The notes below the pieces were generated by a model. That model made no database searches, was not told where the DNA came from, and saw nothing but the letters and a program-made list of their open reading frames with translations. 64,000 bases of DNA. Source: Sphingobacterium kitahiroshimense. GTDB taxonomy: Bacteria > Bacteroidota > Bacteroidia > Sphingobacteriales > Sphingobacteriaceae. The stretch spans positions 5,270,001-5,334,000 of the forward strand of contig NZ_JAOQNK010000001.1 of NCBI RefSeq assembly GCF_025961315.1. The letters run 5' to 3'. How positions within the stretch are numbered: position 1 is the first letter of the stretch; every line of letters begins with the position of its first letter. Positions 15,202 through 24,892 of the stretch are shown piece after piece. The translations under genes and the position numbers were made by a program.

Positions 15202-16725
15202 TTATAACGATGCGAATTTCATCCAGTCCGCATTTTCTTCATAATCCATTAATGGATCTGCTGTGTTGTTGCTATGCAACTGACCAGCAAACATCGCCAG
15301 ATCCATCTTGATATGCTGACGTGTTATTTCGGTCATCTTATCGTTAAACCCTGCATTGTTGATCAACAATACATATTGATAACAAACAACGCGTGCGATC
15401 ATTCTTCCCAAAGTCATCATTTCGCGTTGTTTTGGCTGATCTGGAAGATTGAAATTTAAAATTTCACTGAAGAATGGTGCTGCAAGTTCTGTCCCTTTAT
15501 ATTGTTTTAAGAATGCCAGAAGATTGTTTTCTTTGCTTTTGCGCATCAGTTTGGCAATTGCTTCAGCAATCTGTGTATATAACATTTCATTAGATCCTTC
15601 AAAAATCTGAAATGGTCTACTATCTACAACACCTCTGCCGGCAATATGGTCTAAGCGGTAACCATTTGCTCCTGACAATTGCAAGCATATCTGCGATGCT
15701 TCTTGCATCAGATCTGTCACGAATGCTTTTACACTATTGGCATCTACACCATGACTAGATAAGTCATTGCTGATTGAGCTTACTGTGGTGCTGTATGCAC
15801 ACATTGCCGAACATAGGGTAAAGGCTGCCTGTAAACGTGATAACTGAAATTTAACGGAGTCCATTTCATTAAGGCGGATGCCTGTAACACGTCTTTCATG
15901 ACAATGTTGCATCGCTTCATCTAGCATACGCTTGATAAAGCCCATACCCATACCCGGAAACTGCAGTCTGCTACGGTGCAGTGTATCCAGCATTAATTTT
16001 ATCCCGGTACTTTCTGGAACCAATCGCTGTGCTGCGGGTACTTTGATGTCAATATTATTGATTCCATAAGGAATAGCATATAAACCAAGACTGTTGTAAC
16101 GTCTTTCAACTTCAATTTTTTGTTCTGTGGCTGCGTCTTCCGTTAAAAAGAAATCAATATCACGGGTCAGATCGCCGTTTTCATTTCTTTTACGTGCAGT
16201 CACTAACCAGTAATCGGCTGCTCCTGTAAGACCTTGCCAATGTTTCTGGCCCTGTATGCTGTAATGATCTCCTACCTGCTCATAAGAAGTACGCATATTG
16301 AGCGCATCGCTGCCAAAGTCAGGCTCTGTGATCATCAAGCCACCCATTGCCTGGTTTTCCAAAAACTTTTTGAATACTTTTTCCTGAACGGTGATATTGC
16401 CATACTTCGCTAATGGTTCTAGAAAAAGGGCAATGTTGATTCCGAAGATAAGGGACAGCGATAACGATTCGTAAGAAGCGGCAGCTAGTACTCCCAGACA
16501 CTCTTTAACATGTACTCCACGACCACCATGGCTTTCTGGAATAGCAACCGCAAGCGGTGTCATGTCCATGATTTTGCTTAAAAAATCAGGCGGTAAATCG
16601 CGCGATAGACTAAGGTTATTATAGTCATATTCCTGATTAAATAAGCTGGATAATCTTTCCTTAAATGAGGAAATGTAAATATCAAAATCTTGCGTCATGG
16701 TTGATTGTTCTAAAAAGTTAAGCAT
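15202..16725 (-). CDS. acyl-CoA dehydrogenase family protein
   Basis: A 507-residue flavoprotein of the acyl-CoA dehydrogenase superfamily. Visible are the N-terminal helical domain, the FAD-binding middle segment (GGLMITEPDFGSDALNMRT, then HWQGLTGAADYWLVTAR), the C-terminal helical domain, and QLSGANGYRLDHIAGRGVVDSRPFQIFEGSNEML, where the Glu before Gly-Ser-Asn is the expected catalytic base region. It would oxidise an acyl-CoA in the cytoplasm; chain length cannot be judged. A shorter start at the second Met (16698) is equally plausible. It is about 120 residues longer than the usual 380, with a C-terminal extension of about 100 residues. It appears monocistronic, without a visible electron-transfer partner. 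Confidence 0.8.
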   Translation of the reverse strand: MLNFLEQSTMTQDFDIYISSFKERLSSLFNQEYDYNNLSLSRDLPPDFLSKIMDMTPLAVAIPESHGGRGVHVKECLGVLAAASYESLSLSLIFGINIALFLEPLAKYGNITVQEKVFKKFLENQAMGGLMITEPDFGSDALNMRTSYEQVGDHYSIQGQKHWQGLTGAADYWLVTARKRNENGDLTRDIDFFLTEDAATEQKIEVERRYNSLGLYAIPYGINNIDIKVPAAQRLVPESTGIKLMLDTLHRSRLQFPGMGMGFIKRMLDEAMQHCHERRVTGIRLNEMDSVKFQLSRLQAAFTLCSAMCAYSTTVSSISNDLSSHGVDANSVKAFVTDLMQEASQICLQLSGANGYRLDHIAGRGVVDSRPFQIFEGSNEMLYTQIAEAIAKLMRKSKENNLLAFLKQYKGTELAAPFFSEILNFNLPDQPKQREMMTLGRMIARVVCYQYVLLINNAGFNDKMTEITRQHIKMDLAMFAGQLHSNNTADPLMDYEENADWMKFASL

Positions 16726-17003
16726 CTTAAAATGTAGGATTAAATGATGAACAATAACGAAGGGGTTTATGCAGATACCATTCTTGTTCAGTGTCTCCTA
16801 ACTTTTCTGATGAGAAGTGAGTACTGAAGTAAGGTAACAAAAAACTTGTTATCAAAAAATACATTTTTTTCTGGTTTAACATGAGTTTTATAAAAGTGAT
16901 TGCATATTCACCATCGCTTTGTACAAAAATAAACCTAAAAACGCAATCTCTTTGTTTTATTTAGTATAAAGATTAGGACAAATCGTGCATGTGTGGCACG
17001 AAA

Positions 17004-17870
17004 CTACCTCGCTTTATTTCGATAAGAGGTTGGTGACATGCCTACAATTTTCTTAAAGATGCGTGAGAAATAGGACGGATCGGAGAAATCCAATTCATAA
17101 CATATGTCGGCAATGCTTTTGTTGGATTCGAACAGCAGGAGCTGACTGTGCATAACCAGAACTTCCAGAATAAGTTCCTTTGATGATTTTTTAAAAACAG
17201 CGGAGACACATCTATTGAGATAATTGGGCGATACGGCTAATTTATCGGCATAGAAGCCGATTTCCTTCTGTTTCAGGTAATTTTTGTGCACAAGTTGTTT
17301 AAACATCATCGCAATCTCCTGACTGCGGTTGAGCATGTTGTTGGTGTTGGAAAGCTTGATGATTTTTAATAGCGCTGATTTAAGCAAGCTTTCAAACAAT
17401 TCTTTATAGGGAGATGCCGTATGCAACTCTTTGTAAAGCAATCTAAATAGCTGGTGGAGATCGTGATCATCTGCTGCAGAGAGATTGTGAAGCGGTGATA
17501 TGGTGAAAATATTTAAAATTTCCTGCTCTCTGAAAATGGAGGTCATGGCTGCATCATTGACCAGAATACAATGTCCTTTGGCTGATTTATCAACTGATCT
17601 GATCACCGATATATTACCATAGTTGCTCATCAGGATCGCCGGCGCCTGAACCACATATTCTTTGGGGCCGATCTGGTGTTTAAAATAGCCTTCGGTTATA
17701 TGAACAAGTAAATTGTAACCTAGAAAAATAGGCGGTGTCGGAAATTTAATATAGGGCGCAATTTCGCTCAATCGAAATATTTTGACTGACGATTGCATGT
17801 ATTTTAGATGTTCCAGACTGCCGGACATAAACCGTTCGACAAATTCGTTCGCATTGACTTGTTTTTCCAT
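17004..17870 (-). CDS. AraC-family transcriptional regulator
   Basis: A 288-residue regulator from the ATG at 17870. The frame is open to 17948, but the -7 box TAACTTTG (17943-17936 on the minus strand) lies inside that extension, so the internal Met is preferred. The N-terminal 180 residues form a cupin-like sensor domain. The C-terminal 100 hold two helix-turn-helix motifs (IGFYADKLAVSPNYLNRCVSAVF and SIADICYELDFSDPSYFSRIFKKIVGMSP). It lies between the acyl-CoA dehydrogenase and nitroreductase genes on the same strand, but with its own promoter; target genes are unknown. Confidence 0.85.
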   Translation of the reverse strand: MEKQVNANEFVERFMSGSLEHLKYMQSSVKIFRLSEIAPYIKFPTPPIFLGYNLLVHITEGYFKHQIGPKEYVVQAPAILMSNYGNISVIRSVDKSAKGHCILVNDAAMTSIFREQEILNIFTISPLHNLSAADDHDLHQLFRLLYKELHTASPYKELFESLLKSALLKIIKLSNTNNMLNRSQEIAMMFKQLVHKNYLKQKEIGFYADKLAVSPNYLNRCVSAVFKKSSKELILEVLVMHSQLLLFESNKSIADICYELDFSDPSYFSRIFKKIVGMSPTSYRNKAR

Positions 17871-17935
17871 TCTTGATCCTAATATAATATTTCTGGTACT
17901 TACTGCCAAAGCTAAAAGATGTTTCTTTTCTGTAG

Positions 17936-17943
17936 CAAAGTTA
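17936..17943 (-). promoter_or_regulatory. -7 box of AraC gene
   Basis: Minus-strand TAACTTTG fits the Bacteroidetes consensus and predicts a start near 17931, giving a leader of about 60 nt to ATG 17870. Confidence 0.65.
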
Positions 17944-18146
17944 CGCATTGAAATGATATCAATTTTATACTAATCTTGTGCCAGTAATCACCTTTATACA
18001 TCTTTCTCCATCATATTGAGGCCGAGACTGCCGTGGCATGGCAATATTTTTATACAGAAAAGGGCTATGTGTAAAACATAACCCTTTCTTTATTATTAGC
18101 CACTAGATTGCAGAATATGGTATTATCTTACAAATCCTGCTTTTTA

Positions 18147-18779
18147 TTATTTGTAGATAGCAAATTCTTCAATCGGATTTCTTACTTTCTTCATTGGTGC
18201 TAACCAATCTTTTTCAGCATCACGGTAGCCCACGTACATTAATGATACGCTTTTTAAACCTAAACTTGCTAAGTCAAGTACTTCATCTACAATCTGATTG
18301 TTAAAGCCTTCAGCAGGAGTAGTGTCAACACGCAATTCCGCTGCCTGTGCCAATGCCAGCCCTAAACCAATATAAGATTGTTTTGCGGTATGTACAAAAT
18401 GCTGTTCTTCAGTCTGAGAAGCGTATAGCTTTTTGATCATATCTGTATAACTATTGAATCGTCCTTCAGGCAATTCACGCTCTTCTGTTGTACGGTTGTA
18501 GATGGTATCGATGCGTTCTTCGGTATACTTGTCCCATGCAGCAAATACCAATAAATGAGAACAGTCGCGCATACACTCAGGATTTAAAGCTCCAGCAACT
18601 AATCTTTCGCGTACTTCTTGACTTTCGACAACGATGATTCTAAAAGGTTGCAATCCTGAAGAAGTGGGCGCTAAACGTGCCGCTTCTACAATTTTTTCGA
18701 TGTCTTCTTTACTTACTTTTTTTGTGGGATCGTATGCTTTTGTAGCATGGCGCCACTGTAAATCTTCAATTAATGCCAT
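18147..18779 (-). CDS. NAD(P)H-dependent nitroreductase family protein
   Basis: A 210-residue flavin enzyme of the nitroreductase family, similar in layout to NfsB. The N-terminus RHATKAYDPTKKVSKEDIEKIVEAARLAPTSSGLQPFRIIVV is the FMN-contacting R(h)S/A-R-x-Y...APSS-x-x-Q-P-W-like motif, and ASLGLKSVSLMYVGYRDAEKDWLAPMKKVR is the usual C-terminal part. It would reduce nitro or quinone compounds with NAD(P)H in the cytoplasm as a dimer. The MarR-family gene lies 95 bp upstream on the same strand, a common pairing in which the MarR protein senses oxidants or electrophiles and controls the reductase. Confidence 0.9.
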   Translation of the reverse strand: MALIEDLQWRHATKAYDPTKKVSKEDIEKIVEAARLAPTSSGLQPFRIIVVESQEVRERLVAGALNPECMRDCSHLLVFAAWDKYTEERIDTIYNRTTEERELPEGRFNSYTDMIKKLYASQTEEQHFVHTAKQSYIGLGLALAQAAELRVDTTPAEGFNNQIVDEVLDLASLGLKSVSLMYVGYRDAEKDWLAPMKKVRNPIEEFAIYK

Positions 18780-18874
18780 TGTTTTAATTTTAATGATATG
18801 TTGATAACGGAGCGTGCAATTTTGATATTAAAAGATTTGTTCTTTTCAATTGTCAGATACTCCTGATATTAAGG

Positions 18875-19312
18875 TTATACTTCTGTTACTATTTTACTTT
18901 TTAATATTTTATTGGCAATGTTGCGCATACTTTCAATCTCTTCAGCACTGATCTCCAGTTCTTCTATTAATTTCTGCGGTATGCACTTGGCCTCTTTTTT
19001 CAGGTCTTTTCCAGCTGTTGTCAGGAAGATTTCGACAACCCGCTCATCAATCGTACTCCGTTGTCGCACGAGCAGATGTTTTTGTTCGAGACGCTTCAGT
19101 AACGGTGTCAGTGTACCGCTATCTAAAAACAGTTTATGACCAATCTGATTGACGGTCTGTTGGTCTTTTTCCCAAAGAACCATCAATACCAGGTACTGTG
19201 GATAGGTCAGTCCGATCTCATCGAGATGAGGGCGGTAGCGCTGAATGATTTCCCGGCTCAGTGCATAGAGGGGAAAACAGAGCTGATTGTCCAACTTTAA
19301 AAGATCTTTCAT
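18875..19312 (-). CDS. MarR/OhrR-type transcriptional regulator
   Basis: A 145-residue winged-helix repressor. The start LKLDNQLCFPLYALSREIIQRY has a Cys at residue 12 in the position of the redox-sensing Cys of OhrR, and the recognition region is GHKLFLDSGTLTPLLKRLEQKHLLVRQRSTIDERVVEIFLT. By analogy with OhrR, oxidation of this Cys by organic peroxide or similar electrophiles would release DNA. Its mRNA leader is short, as a TATATTTG -7 box lies about 20 bp upstream of the ATG. An imperfect inverted repeat (TTGC...GCAA, 19348-19368) lies just upstream of the -7 box. The nitroreductase gene follows and is a likely target. Confidence 0.88.
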   Translation of the reverse strand: MKDLLKLDNQLCFPLYALSREIIQRYRPHLDEIGLTYPQYLVLMVLWEKDQQTVNQIGHKLFLDSGTLTPLLKRLEQKHLLVRQRSTIDERVVEIFLTTAGKDLKKEAKCIPQKLIEELEISAEEIESMRNIANKILKSKIVTEV

Positions 19313-19331
19313 GTCAATTTTGTTTGCGGTA

Positions 19332-19368
19332 CAAATATAAATATTATTTGCAATTAAGTTGTGCGCAA
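19332..19368 (-). promoter_or_regulatory. MarR gene promoter with imperfect inverted repeat
   Basis: The minus-strand -7 box TATATTTG is at 19339-19332. Between it and the -33 region is TTGCAATTAAG...GTGCGCAA (19348-19368), with outer TTGC/GCAA and inner CAA/TTG symmetry, of a size suited to a MarR dimer and thus to autorepression. Confidence 0.5.
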
Positions 19369-19706
19369 TTTAAAAATAGGACTTTTTAATGTGTTTGTTG
19401 ACAATGATATGGCATAGATCGGGAGAGCAATATTCTTTAAAAAGTTGTCTTGCTATCCTTTTTTAATAATTTTCCTGCTAGACTTGTGTCTTAAGAAAAT
19501 ATATAAAATACAGTGTGATTGAATTAGGTTAGAATTAACTGAAATATGATCTAAATAAATTGTATTTATGATTGCTGTTGGTAATTAATTGTTTTTAAGT
19601 GTGTTGTGGTTTATTTGAAAATTTGCAAAACATTTTAACGAAGGCATTGGTTTAACTGAGAGTAAAGGGTACTGATTACTTACTGTTGGCTTAGATTAGA
19701 GTCTTT
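19369..19706. other. AT-rich intergenic region
   Basis: Between the divergent MarR and porin genes I see no ORF, hairpin or consensus -7 box. The porin operon promoter presumably lies here but is not recognisable. Confidence 0.4.
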
Positions 19707-20960
19707 ATGAATAGACCAATTACTACTAAATACCGATTAGCAATATTAATGTCTTGTTGTTTACTGTTTGTGCAACCCCTTTGTGCGCAACTCATACGTT
19801 ATGAGACAAAGGATTCGCTGAATGGGAAACCTAAAATGACTTCTTTCTTAATCGGCCGTTTGAAATTAAACGGAATCTACGATATCAAGGGTAACCTGCA
19901 TGGCAACAGTTCTTTTTTAATCCACGAAAATGATGTTTATGGCCGTGATAGACCGGCATTCTGGGTTGATATGCGTCAGAGTCAAATACGTTTTGCCTCC
20001 ACAACGCAGCTGAAGAATGGCAAGGAGATCAGTGCGATGTTGGAAGGTGATTTCGAGGGTGGACCTAACCGGACTTCACTGTTCAGACTGCGCCATGCCT
20101 GGATTAAGTATGATCACTTTACTTTGGGACAGAATTGGTCCACCTTTGGAGATCCGGATCTGTGGCCGGCAAGTTTGCTGGACTGGGATGGGCCGACCGG
20201 GATGGTTCTGAGTCGCCGCATCCAATTGAATTATAAAAACAAATTTACGGAAAAGGGCGGTGCTGGTTATGAACTTGCGATAGAGCAAATGGAACCCCGT
20301 AGATTGTATGATTATACCATCAATATAGATCGTGGGGTAGATTATGCACCCCGACGTATTCCTGACGTCATCGGTGCACTGCGCTATGATTACGATGGAG
20401 GAAGCTTCTTGAAGGTAGCAGGGGTTTACCGCAATATTGCTTACGATTCGAAAGAAGTATTGACTGGGGATACGGACTACAGGTACAGGACAGCCAATGG
20501 CTGGGGGCTGACAGGGATGGCCAGTATTTTTTTTAATAAAAAATCAGGATTGGTCAACAACCTGCAGGCACAATGGAATATGGGGCGGGGTATCGCTGAT
20601 TATTTTTTGGCTATCGGAGGTTCGGGACTGGATGGCTTCGCTCATGAAGAACAGCCCGGGGTGCTCAATTTATTGGATGTAACTGCGGGATTTATATCGT
20701 ATCAGCGCTTTTGGACACCTAAATTCCATACGATGCTTATGACTTCCTATAATCATTTTTCGGGCGGAGAAAATACGCTAAGTCCTTGGAATAAAATGAA
20801 TAATTATCAGTTTACCTTAAATCTTTCATACAATGTTCTAGAAAATCTGATGCTGGGATTAGAACCACAGTTCGGTTATAAACAGCTAGAATTTGATGAG
20901 GGGCTTACAAAAGGGAAAAATGCAATGCGGATGAATTTTGGAATGCTATTTAATTTTTAA
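19707..20960 (+). CDS. outer-membrane porin (DcaP-like) of asparagine operon
   Basis: A 417-residue protein with a signal peptide (MNRPITTKYRLAILMSCCLLFVQPLCAQ, cut after about residue 28) and a beta-barrel body ending in Phe (MRMNFGMLFNF), as expected of an outer-membrane protein. Segments such as LRHAWIKYDHFTLGQNWSTFGDP resemble the DcaP/porin family that forms trimeric channels for small organic acids. It is the first gene of a run with asparaginase, aspartase and a C4-dicarboxylate transporter, with only 19 bp to the asparaginase ATG. It probably admits asparagine, aspartate or similar acids to the periplasm; selectivity is inferred from context. Confidence 0.8.
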   Translation: MNRPITTKYRLAILMSCCLLFVQPLCAQLIRYETKDSLNGKPKMTSFLIGRLKLNGIYDIKGNLHGNSSFLIHENDVYGRDRPAFWVDMRQSQIRFASTTQLKNGKEISAMLEGDFEGGPNRTSLFRLRHAWIKYDHFTLGQNWSTFGDPDLWPASLLDWDGPTGMVLSRRIQLNYKNKFTEKGGAGYELAIEQMEPRRLYDYTINIDRGVDYAPRRIPDVIGALRYDYDGGSFLKVAGVYRNIAYDSKEVLTGDTDYRYRTANGWGLTGMASIFFNKKSGLVNNLQAQWNMGRGIADYFLAIGGSGLDGFAHEEQPGVLNLLDVTAGFISYQRFWTPKFHTMLMTSYNHFSGGENTLSPWNKMNNYQFTLNLSYNVLENLMLGLEPQFGYKQLEFDEGLTKGKNAMRMNFGMLFNF

Positions 20961-20979
20961 CCAATCAAATTATAATACA

Positions 20980-22026
20980 ATGAAAAGACTACTGATATCT
21001 CTAACCCTGCTGCTGTTTCTGCAGTTGGCCTATGGACAAAAGCCTAAGATCATCATATTGGCCACGGGTGGAACCATAGCTGGACAGGGGGCTTCAGCAA
21101 ATCGTGCAGGGTATACTGCAGGAAAGATTCCGGTATCTGAATTGATCGGGAGTATTCCATCGATCAACGAAATCGCGGAGGTGAGCGGTGAACAGATTTC
21201 TTCTGTTGGTAGCCAGGATATGAGTTTGGATATCTGGAAAAAGTTAGCGGTTCGCATTAATGAGATTTTCAGTAAAAAGGAAGCTGACGGAATTGTGATT
21301 ACACACGGTACCGATACGCAGGAGGAAACGGCTTATTTTCTGGATCTGGTGGTGGCTTACGATAGTCCTGTTGTCTTGACCGGCGCCATGCGTGCCTCTA
21401 CCGCTATCAGTGCTGATGGCCCTAAGAATTTATTTGATGCCATAACCTTGGCGGCTGATGTGAAAAGCAAGGGCAGAGGTGTGCTGGTGTCTTTTAATGA
21501 ATCCATTTTTAATTCAAGGGATGTGACCAAATTGAGTACAACGAAAGTCAATGCATTTGGTTCACCTAATAGTGGTGCAATCGGTCAGGTTTTTGACGGA
21601 AAAGTGGAATTCTACAAATCTTCAGACCGTCAGGTGAAACCTTTGGCTCCTTTTAAAATAGATGCTAATACGGTCTTCCCAAAGGTTGAAATTGCATATA
21701 TGTATGCCGATGCTTCACCAGCTTACCTCAACCTGCTGGTAAAAGAAAAGGCCGCGGGTATTGTAATCGCGGGGGTAGGGAATGGAAATTTTTCGAAAGC
21801 TTTTACTGAACAGGTAAAACAGGCTGTAAAAACAGGCATCATGGTGTGTCGTGGAAGCAGATGTGTATCGGGTCGGGTCGTCGAAGATGGAGAAGTGAAT
21901 GATGATGAATTAGGAACGTTGGTATCCGATGATCTAAATCCACAGAAAGCCCGGATACTGCTGATGCTGGGCTTGTTAAATACACATGATAAAGAAACAT
22001 TGCAAGGTTATTTCTTGCGTTATTAA
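20980..22026 (+). CDS. ansB: type II (periplasmic) L-asparaginase
   Basis: A 348-residue enzyme that hydrolyses asparagine to aspartate and ammonia. The ATG at 20980 gives a proper signal peptide (MKRLLISLTLLLFLQLAYGQ), so the enzyme is exported. Both active-site signatures are present: ILATGGTIAGQG with the nucleophilic Thr, and VITHGTDTQEETAYFLDL with the Thr-Asp pair; LTGAMRAS and AVKTGIMVCRGSRCVSGRV are also typical. It sits between the porin and aspartase genes with short gaps, so aspartate made in the periplasm can be imported by the C4-dicarboxylate carrier encoded two genes later. Confidence 0.92.
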   Translation: MKRLLISLTLLLFLQLAYGQKPKIIILATGGTIAGQGASANRAGYTAGKIPVSELIGSIPSINEIAEVSGEQISSVGSQDMSLDIWKKLAVRINEIFSKKEADGIVITHGTDTQEETAYFLDLVVAYDSPVVLTGAMRASTAISADGPKNLFDAITLAADVKSKGRGVLVSFNESIFNSRDVTKLSTTKVNAFGSPNSGAIGQVFDGKVEFYKSSDRQVKPLAPFKIDANTVFPKVEIAYMYADASPAYLNLLVKEKAAGIVIAGVGNGNFSKAFTEQVKQAVKTGIMVCRGSRCVSGRVVEDGEVNDDELGTLVSDDLNPQKARILLMLGLLNTHDKETLQGYFLRY

Positions 22027-22065
22027 TAGCATTATAAACGATTATCATTTTAAATAATAAAGATT

Positions 22066-23475
22066 ATGACATCTTCTCGAATTGAACACGATTTTTTAGG
22101 TGAAAAAGAAATTAGCAACGACTGCTATTACGGTGTACAGACGTTACGCGCGAAGGAAAATTTTGATATTACTGGAATTCCGATCGGTAGTGAGCCTCTT
22201 TTTATAAAGGCATTTGGTTTTGTGAAAAAAGCGGCAGCATTGGCGAATAGAGATCTGGGTATTCTGGATGCAAAGAAAGCCGAAGCGATCGCGTATGCCT
22301 GTGACCGTTTGATTGCAGGTGAGTTTACGGATCAATTTATCAGCGATCTGATTCAGGGCGGTGCTGGTACTTCTTGTAACATGAATGCCAATGAAGTGAT
22401 TGCCAACCTGGGACTTGAATATCTGGGGCACCAAAAAGGAGAATATAAATATTTGCACCCGAATAACGATGTTAACTTGTCGCAGAGTACAAACGATGCT
22501 TATCCTTCTGCTTTTCGAATTGCAGTTTATCTTAAAATTGGGGCTTTCTCCCACGCTTTGGAGGATCTGCAAGGCGCATTTTTTAATAAAGGGAAGGAAT
22601 TTGACGGCATTTTAAAAATGGGGCGTACGCAGTTGCAGGACGCTGTGCCGATGACTTTGGGACAGGAGTTTAATGCTTTTGCAACCACGCTTGGTGAAGA
22701 TGTGCTACGCATTCGGGAGGCTTCACAGTTAATTACAGAGGTGAACATGGGAGCTACAGCAATTGGTACCGGCGTGAATGCGCCTGAGGGATATGCACAG
22801 TTATGTGTTCAATATCTAGCTGAGATAAGTCAGGTGCCCGTTACGCTTGCTGCGGATCTGATCGAAGCAACATATGATACTGGCGCTTTGGTTCAGTTGA
22901 GCGGAACGTTGAAACGTAATGCGATAAAATTGAGTAAGATCTGTAATGATCTTCGTCTGTTGAGCAGTGGTCCTCGTTGCGGTCTTAATGAAATCAATCT
23001 GCCGGCAATGCAACCGGGTTCTTCGATCATGCCTGGAAAGGTCAATCCGGTTATTCCAGAAGTGGTCAACCAAACTTGTTTTTATGTTATCGGGGCCGAT
23101 CTTACGATTACGATGGCGGCAGAAGCTGGTCAGTTGCAGTTAAATGTGATGGAGCCTGTCATCGGCATGGCTCTGTTTACTTCTTTGCAATACTTGACCA
23201 AAGCTTGCGGTACCTTGAAAGATAAATGTATCGTCGGTATTACCGCAAATGTCGAACATAGTAAAAATCTGGTGATGCAGAGTATCGGGATCGTAACACA
23301 ATTGAATCCGATCTTAGGATATGAAGAATCTGCTTCTATCGCAAAAGAAGCTTTAAAAACAGGTAAATCTATTCATGAAATTGTAGTGACGGAACGTAAA
23401 TTGATCACACAAGCGAAGTGGGATGAGATTTATTCGATCGAAAATTTGATTCATCCTAAATTTATATCGCAATGA
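22066..23475 (+). CDS. aspA: aspartate ammonia-lyase
   Basis: A 469-residue lyase converting aspartate to fumarate and ammonia in the cytoplasm. It has the fumarase/aspartase fold with the family signature GSSIMPGKVNPVIPE in the C-terminal third, GGAGTSCNMNANEVIAN near residue 100, and HPNNDVNLSQSTND. The GSSIMPGKVNP loop with the catalytic Ser distinguishes the superfamily. TSCNMNANEVIANLG and the gene context favour aspartase over fumarase. Its stop overlaps the start of the dicarboxylate transporter gene by 4 bp (ATGA), implying translational coupling; the product fumarate is the natural exchange substrate of that carrier. Confidence 0.92.
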   Translation: MTSSRIEHDFLGEKEISNDCYYGVQTLRAKENFDITGIPIGSEPLFIKAFGFVKKAAALANRDLGILDAKKAEAIAYACDRLIAGEFTDQFISDLIQGGAGTSCNMNANEVIANLGLEYLGHQKGEYKYLHPNNDVNLSQSTNDAYPSAFRIAVYLKIGAFSHALEDLQGAFFNKGKEFDGILKMGRTQLQDAVPMTLGQEFNAFATTLGEDVLRIREASQLITEVNMGATAIGTGVNAPEGYAQLCVQYLAEISQVPVTLAADLIEATYDTGALVQLSGTLKRNAIKLSKICNDLRLLSSGPRCGLNEINLPAMQPGSSIMPGKVNPVIPEVVNQTCFYVIGADLTITMAAEAGQLQLNVMEPVIGMALFTSLQYLTKACGTLKDKCIVGITANVEHSKNLVMQSIGIVTQLNPILGYEESASIAKEALKTGKSIHEIVVTERKLITQAKWDEIYSIENLIHPKFISQ

Positions 23476-24818
23476 TATTCGTGCAATTTGTGATCCTGTT
23501 GGCAATGATCTTAATCGGATCCCGTATGAAAGGTATTGGCCTGGGGGTGATGGGGATGATCGGTCTGTTTATCTTTGTGCTGTTTTTTAAGATGACACCG
23601 GCGGATCCACCGATATCGGTCTTACTGATTATCTTTGCTATCGTAACTACGGCGGCGACTCTTCAGGCCGCAGGTGGTCTTGATTACCTGGTGAGTATAG
23701 CGGAACGTATCATCCGGAAGAATCCGAGTCAGATCACCTTTATTGCTCCTTTTACGACATACTTTCTTTGCTTATTTGCTGGGACGGCACATATTGTTTA
23801 CTCGCTTTTGCCGATTATCGCAGAGGTTTCGGCCAAACAGCGTATTCGTCCGGAAAGACCACTTTCGGTATCGGTCATTGCTTCGCATCTAGCGATCACC
23901 GGTAGCCCGATGAGTGCAGCCAGTGCCTCTTTAGTTGCTATACTGGCTTATTCTTCGGCTTCTATCGATATCATGAAAATATGTATTCCAGCGGCACTCT
24001 GTGGTATATTTGCCAGTATCTTAGCTGTACGAAAGAAGGGATTGGAACTGGATAAGGATCCGATATTTCTCGAGAAGATGAAGGATCCTGAATTTGCAAA
24101 ATCGATGGATCCTAGTCAGATGGAAAATGGGACTACTCAATACCAACCTGAGCCAGGGGCTAAAATTGCGGTTGCCATATTTGGATTTGCAATTCTGTTG
24201 ATTATATTTTTTGGAGCTTTTCCTGCTTTTGTTCCTCATGTGGGTGGAGGACCTAGTTTCAGTGTAAATGCAAATGGAACGATCAATCTGACCAGTTTGA
24301 TCATCATGATCACCTTGTCCGCTTCAGCATTTATCATGCTGATAACAAAAACTTCTGCGGTAAAAGTCGCGAAGATGAGTTTATTTACATCGATGGCAAC
24401 TGCTGTTGTTTCTGTGTTGGGTGTGGTGTGGATGAGTGCTACTTTTATGCTGGCTAATGAGGCGGTTATTGAACATACTTTTAAGGATATCGTAACGGTA
24501 TATCCCTGGACGTTTGCGATTGCTTTATTTTTGATGGGAGCGCTGACTTTTAGTCAGGCGGCGACCACACGGACTATTATGCCAATGGGTTTGGCACTTG
24601 GTATTACTAGTCCACATTTACTAGCGATGTTTCCGGCTGTAAATGGTGATTTCTTGCTTCCTGGTTACCCTACATTGGTGGCTGCAATAGATTTTGATCG
24701 AACGGGCAGTACTAAAATTGGTAAATTTGTCGTCAACCATAGTTTTATGATTCCGGGTCTGGTTGCCATAGCAGTCACTATTTTTGTTGGTTTTATCTTA
24801 AGTGGTATACTGCTTTAG
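23472..24818 (+). CDS. anaerobic C4-dicarboxylate transporter (Dcu family)
   Basis: A 448-residue inner-membrane carrier with 10-12 membrane segments. The order of motifs (FIAPFTTYFLCLFAGTAHIVYSLLPIIAEVS, PERPLSVSVIASHLAITGSPMSAASASLVAIL and the C-terminal FSQAATTRTIMPMGLALGI) is that of DcuA/DcuB. In the family it exchanges aspartate, fumarate, malate or succinate. Together with aspartase it completes an asparagine/aspartate-to-fumarate route, with exchange of aspartate for fumarate or succinate. It begins inside the aspA stop and is followed by a terminator hairpin. Which of DcuA or DcuB it matches cannot be said by eye. Confidence 0.9.
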   Translation: MIFVQFVILLAMILIGSRMKGIGLGVMGMIGLFIFVLFFKMTPADPPISVLLIIFAIVTTAATLQAAGGLDYLVSIAERIIRKNPSQITFIAPFTTYFLCLFAGTAHIVYSLLPIIAEVSAKQRIRPERPLSVSVIASHLAITGSPMSAASASLVAILAYSSASIDIMKICIPAALCGIFASILAVRKKGLELDKDPIFLEKMKDPEFAKSMDPSQMENGTTQYQPEPGAKIAVAIFGFAILLIIFFGAFPAFVPHVGGGPSFSVNANGTINLTSLIIMITLSASAFIMLITKTSAVKVAKMSLFTSMATAVVSVLGVVWMSATFMLANEAVIEHTFKDIVTVYPWTFAIALFLMGALTFSQAATTRTIMPMGLALGITSPHLLAMFPAVNGDFLLPGYPTLVAAIDFDRTGSTKIGKFVVNHSFMIPGLVAIAVTIFVGFILSGILL

Positions 24819-24842
24819 CTAAAGGTTCTGAAAGTTTTTAAG

Positions 24843-24875
24843 AGACATCTTTTCCAGAAGAAAGGATGTCTTTTT
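24843..24875 (+). terminator. terminator of asparagine/aspartate operon
   Basis: AGACATC (24843-24849) pairs with GATGTCT (24865-24871), extended by TTT/AAA, and is followed by five T. It lies 25 bp after the transporter stop. Confidence 0.75.
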
Positions 24876-24892
24876 GTATGTTACCTAACTGT

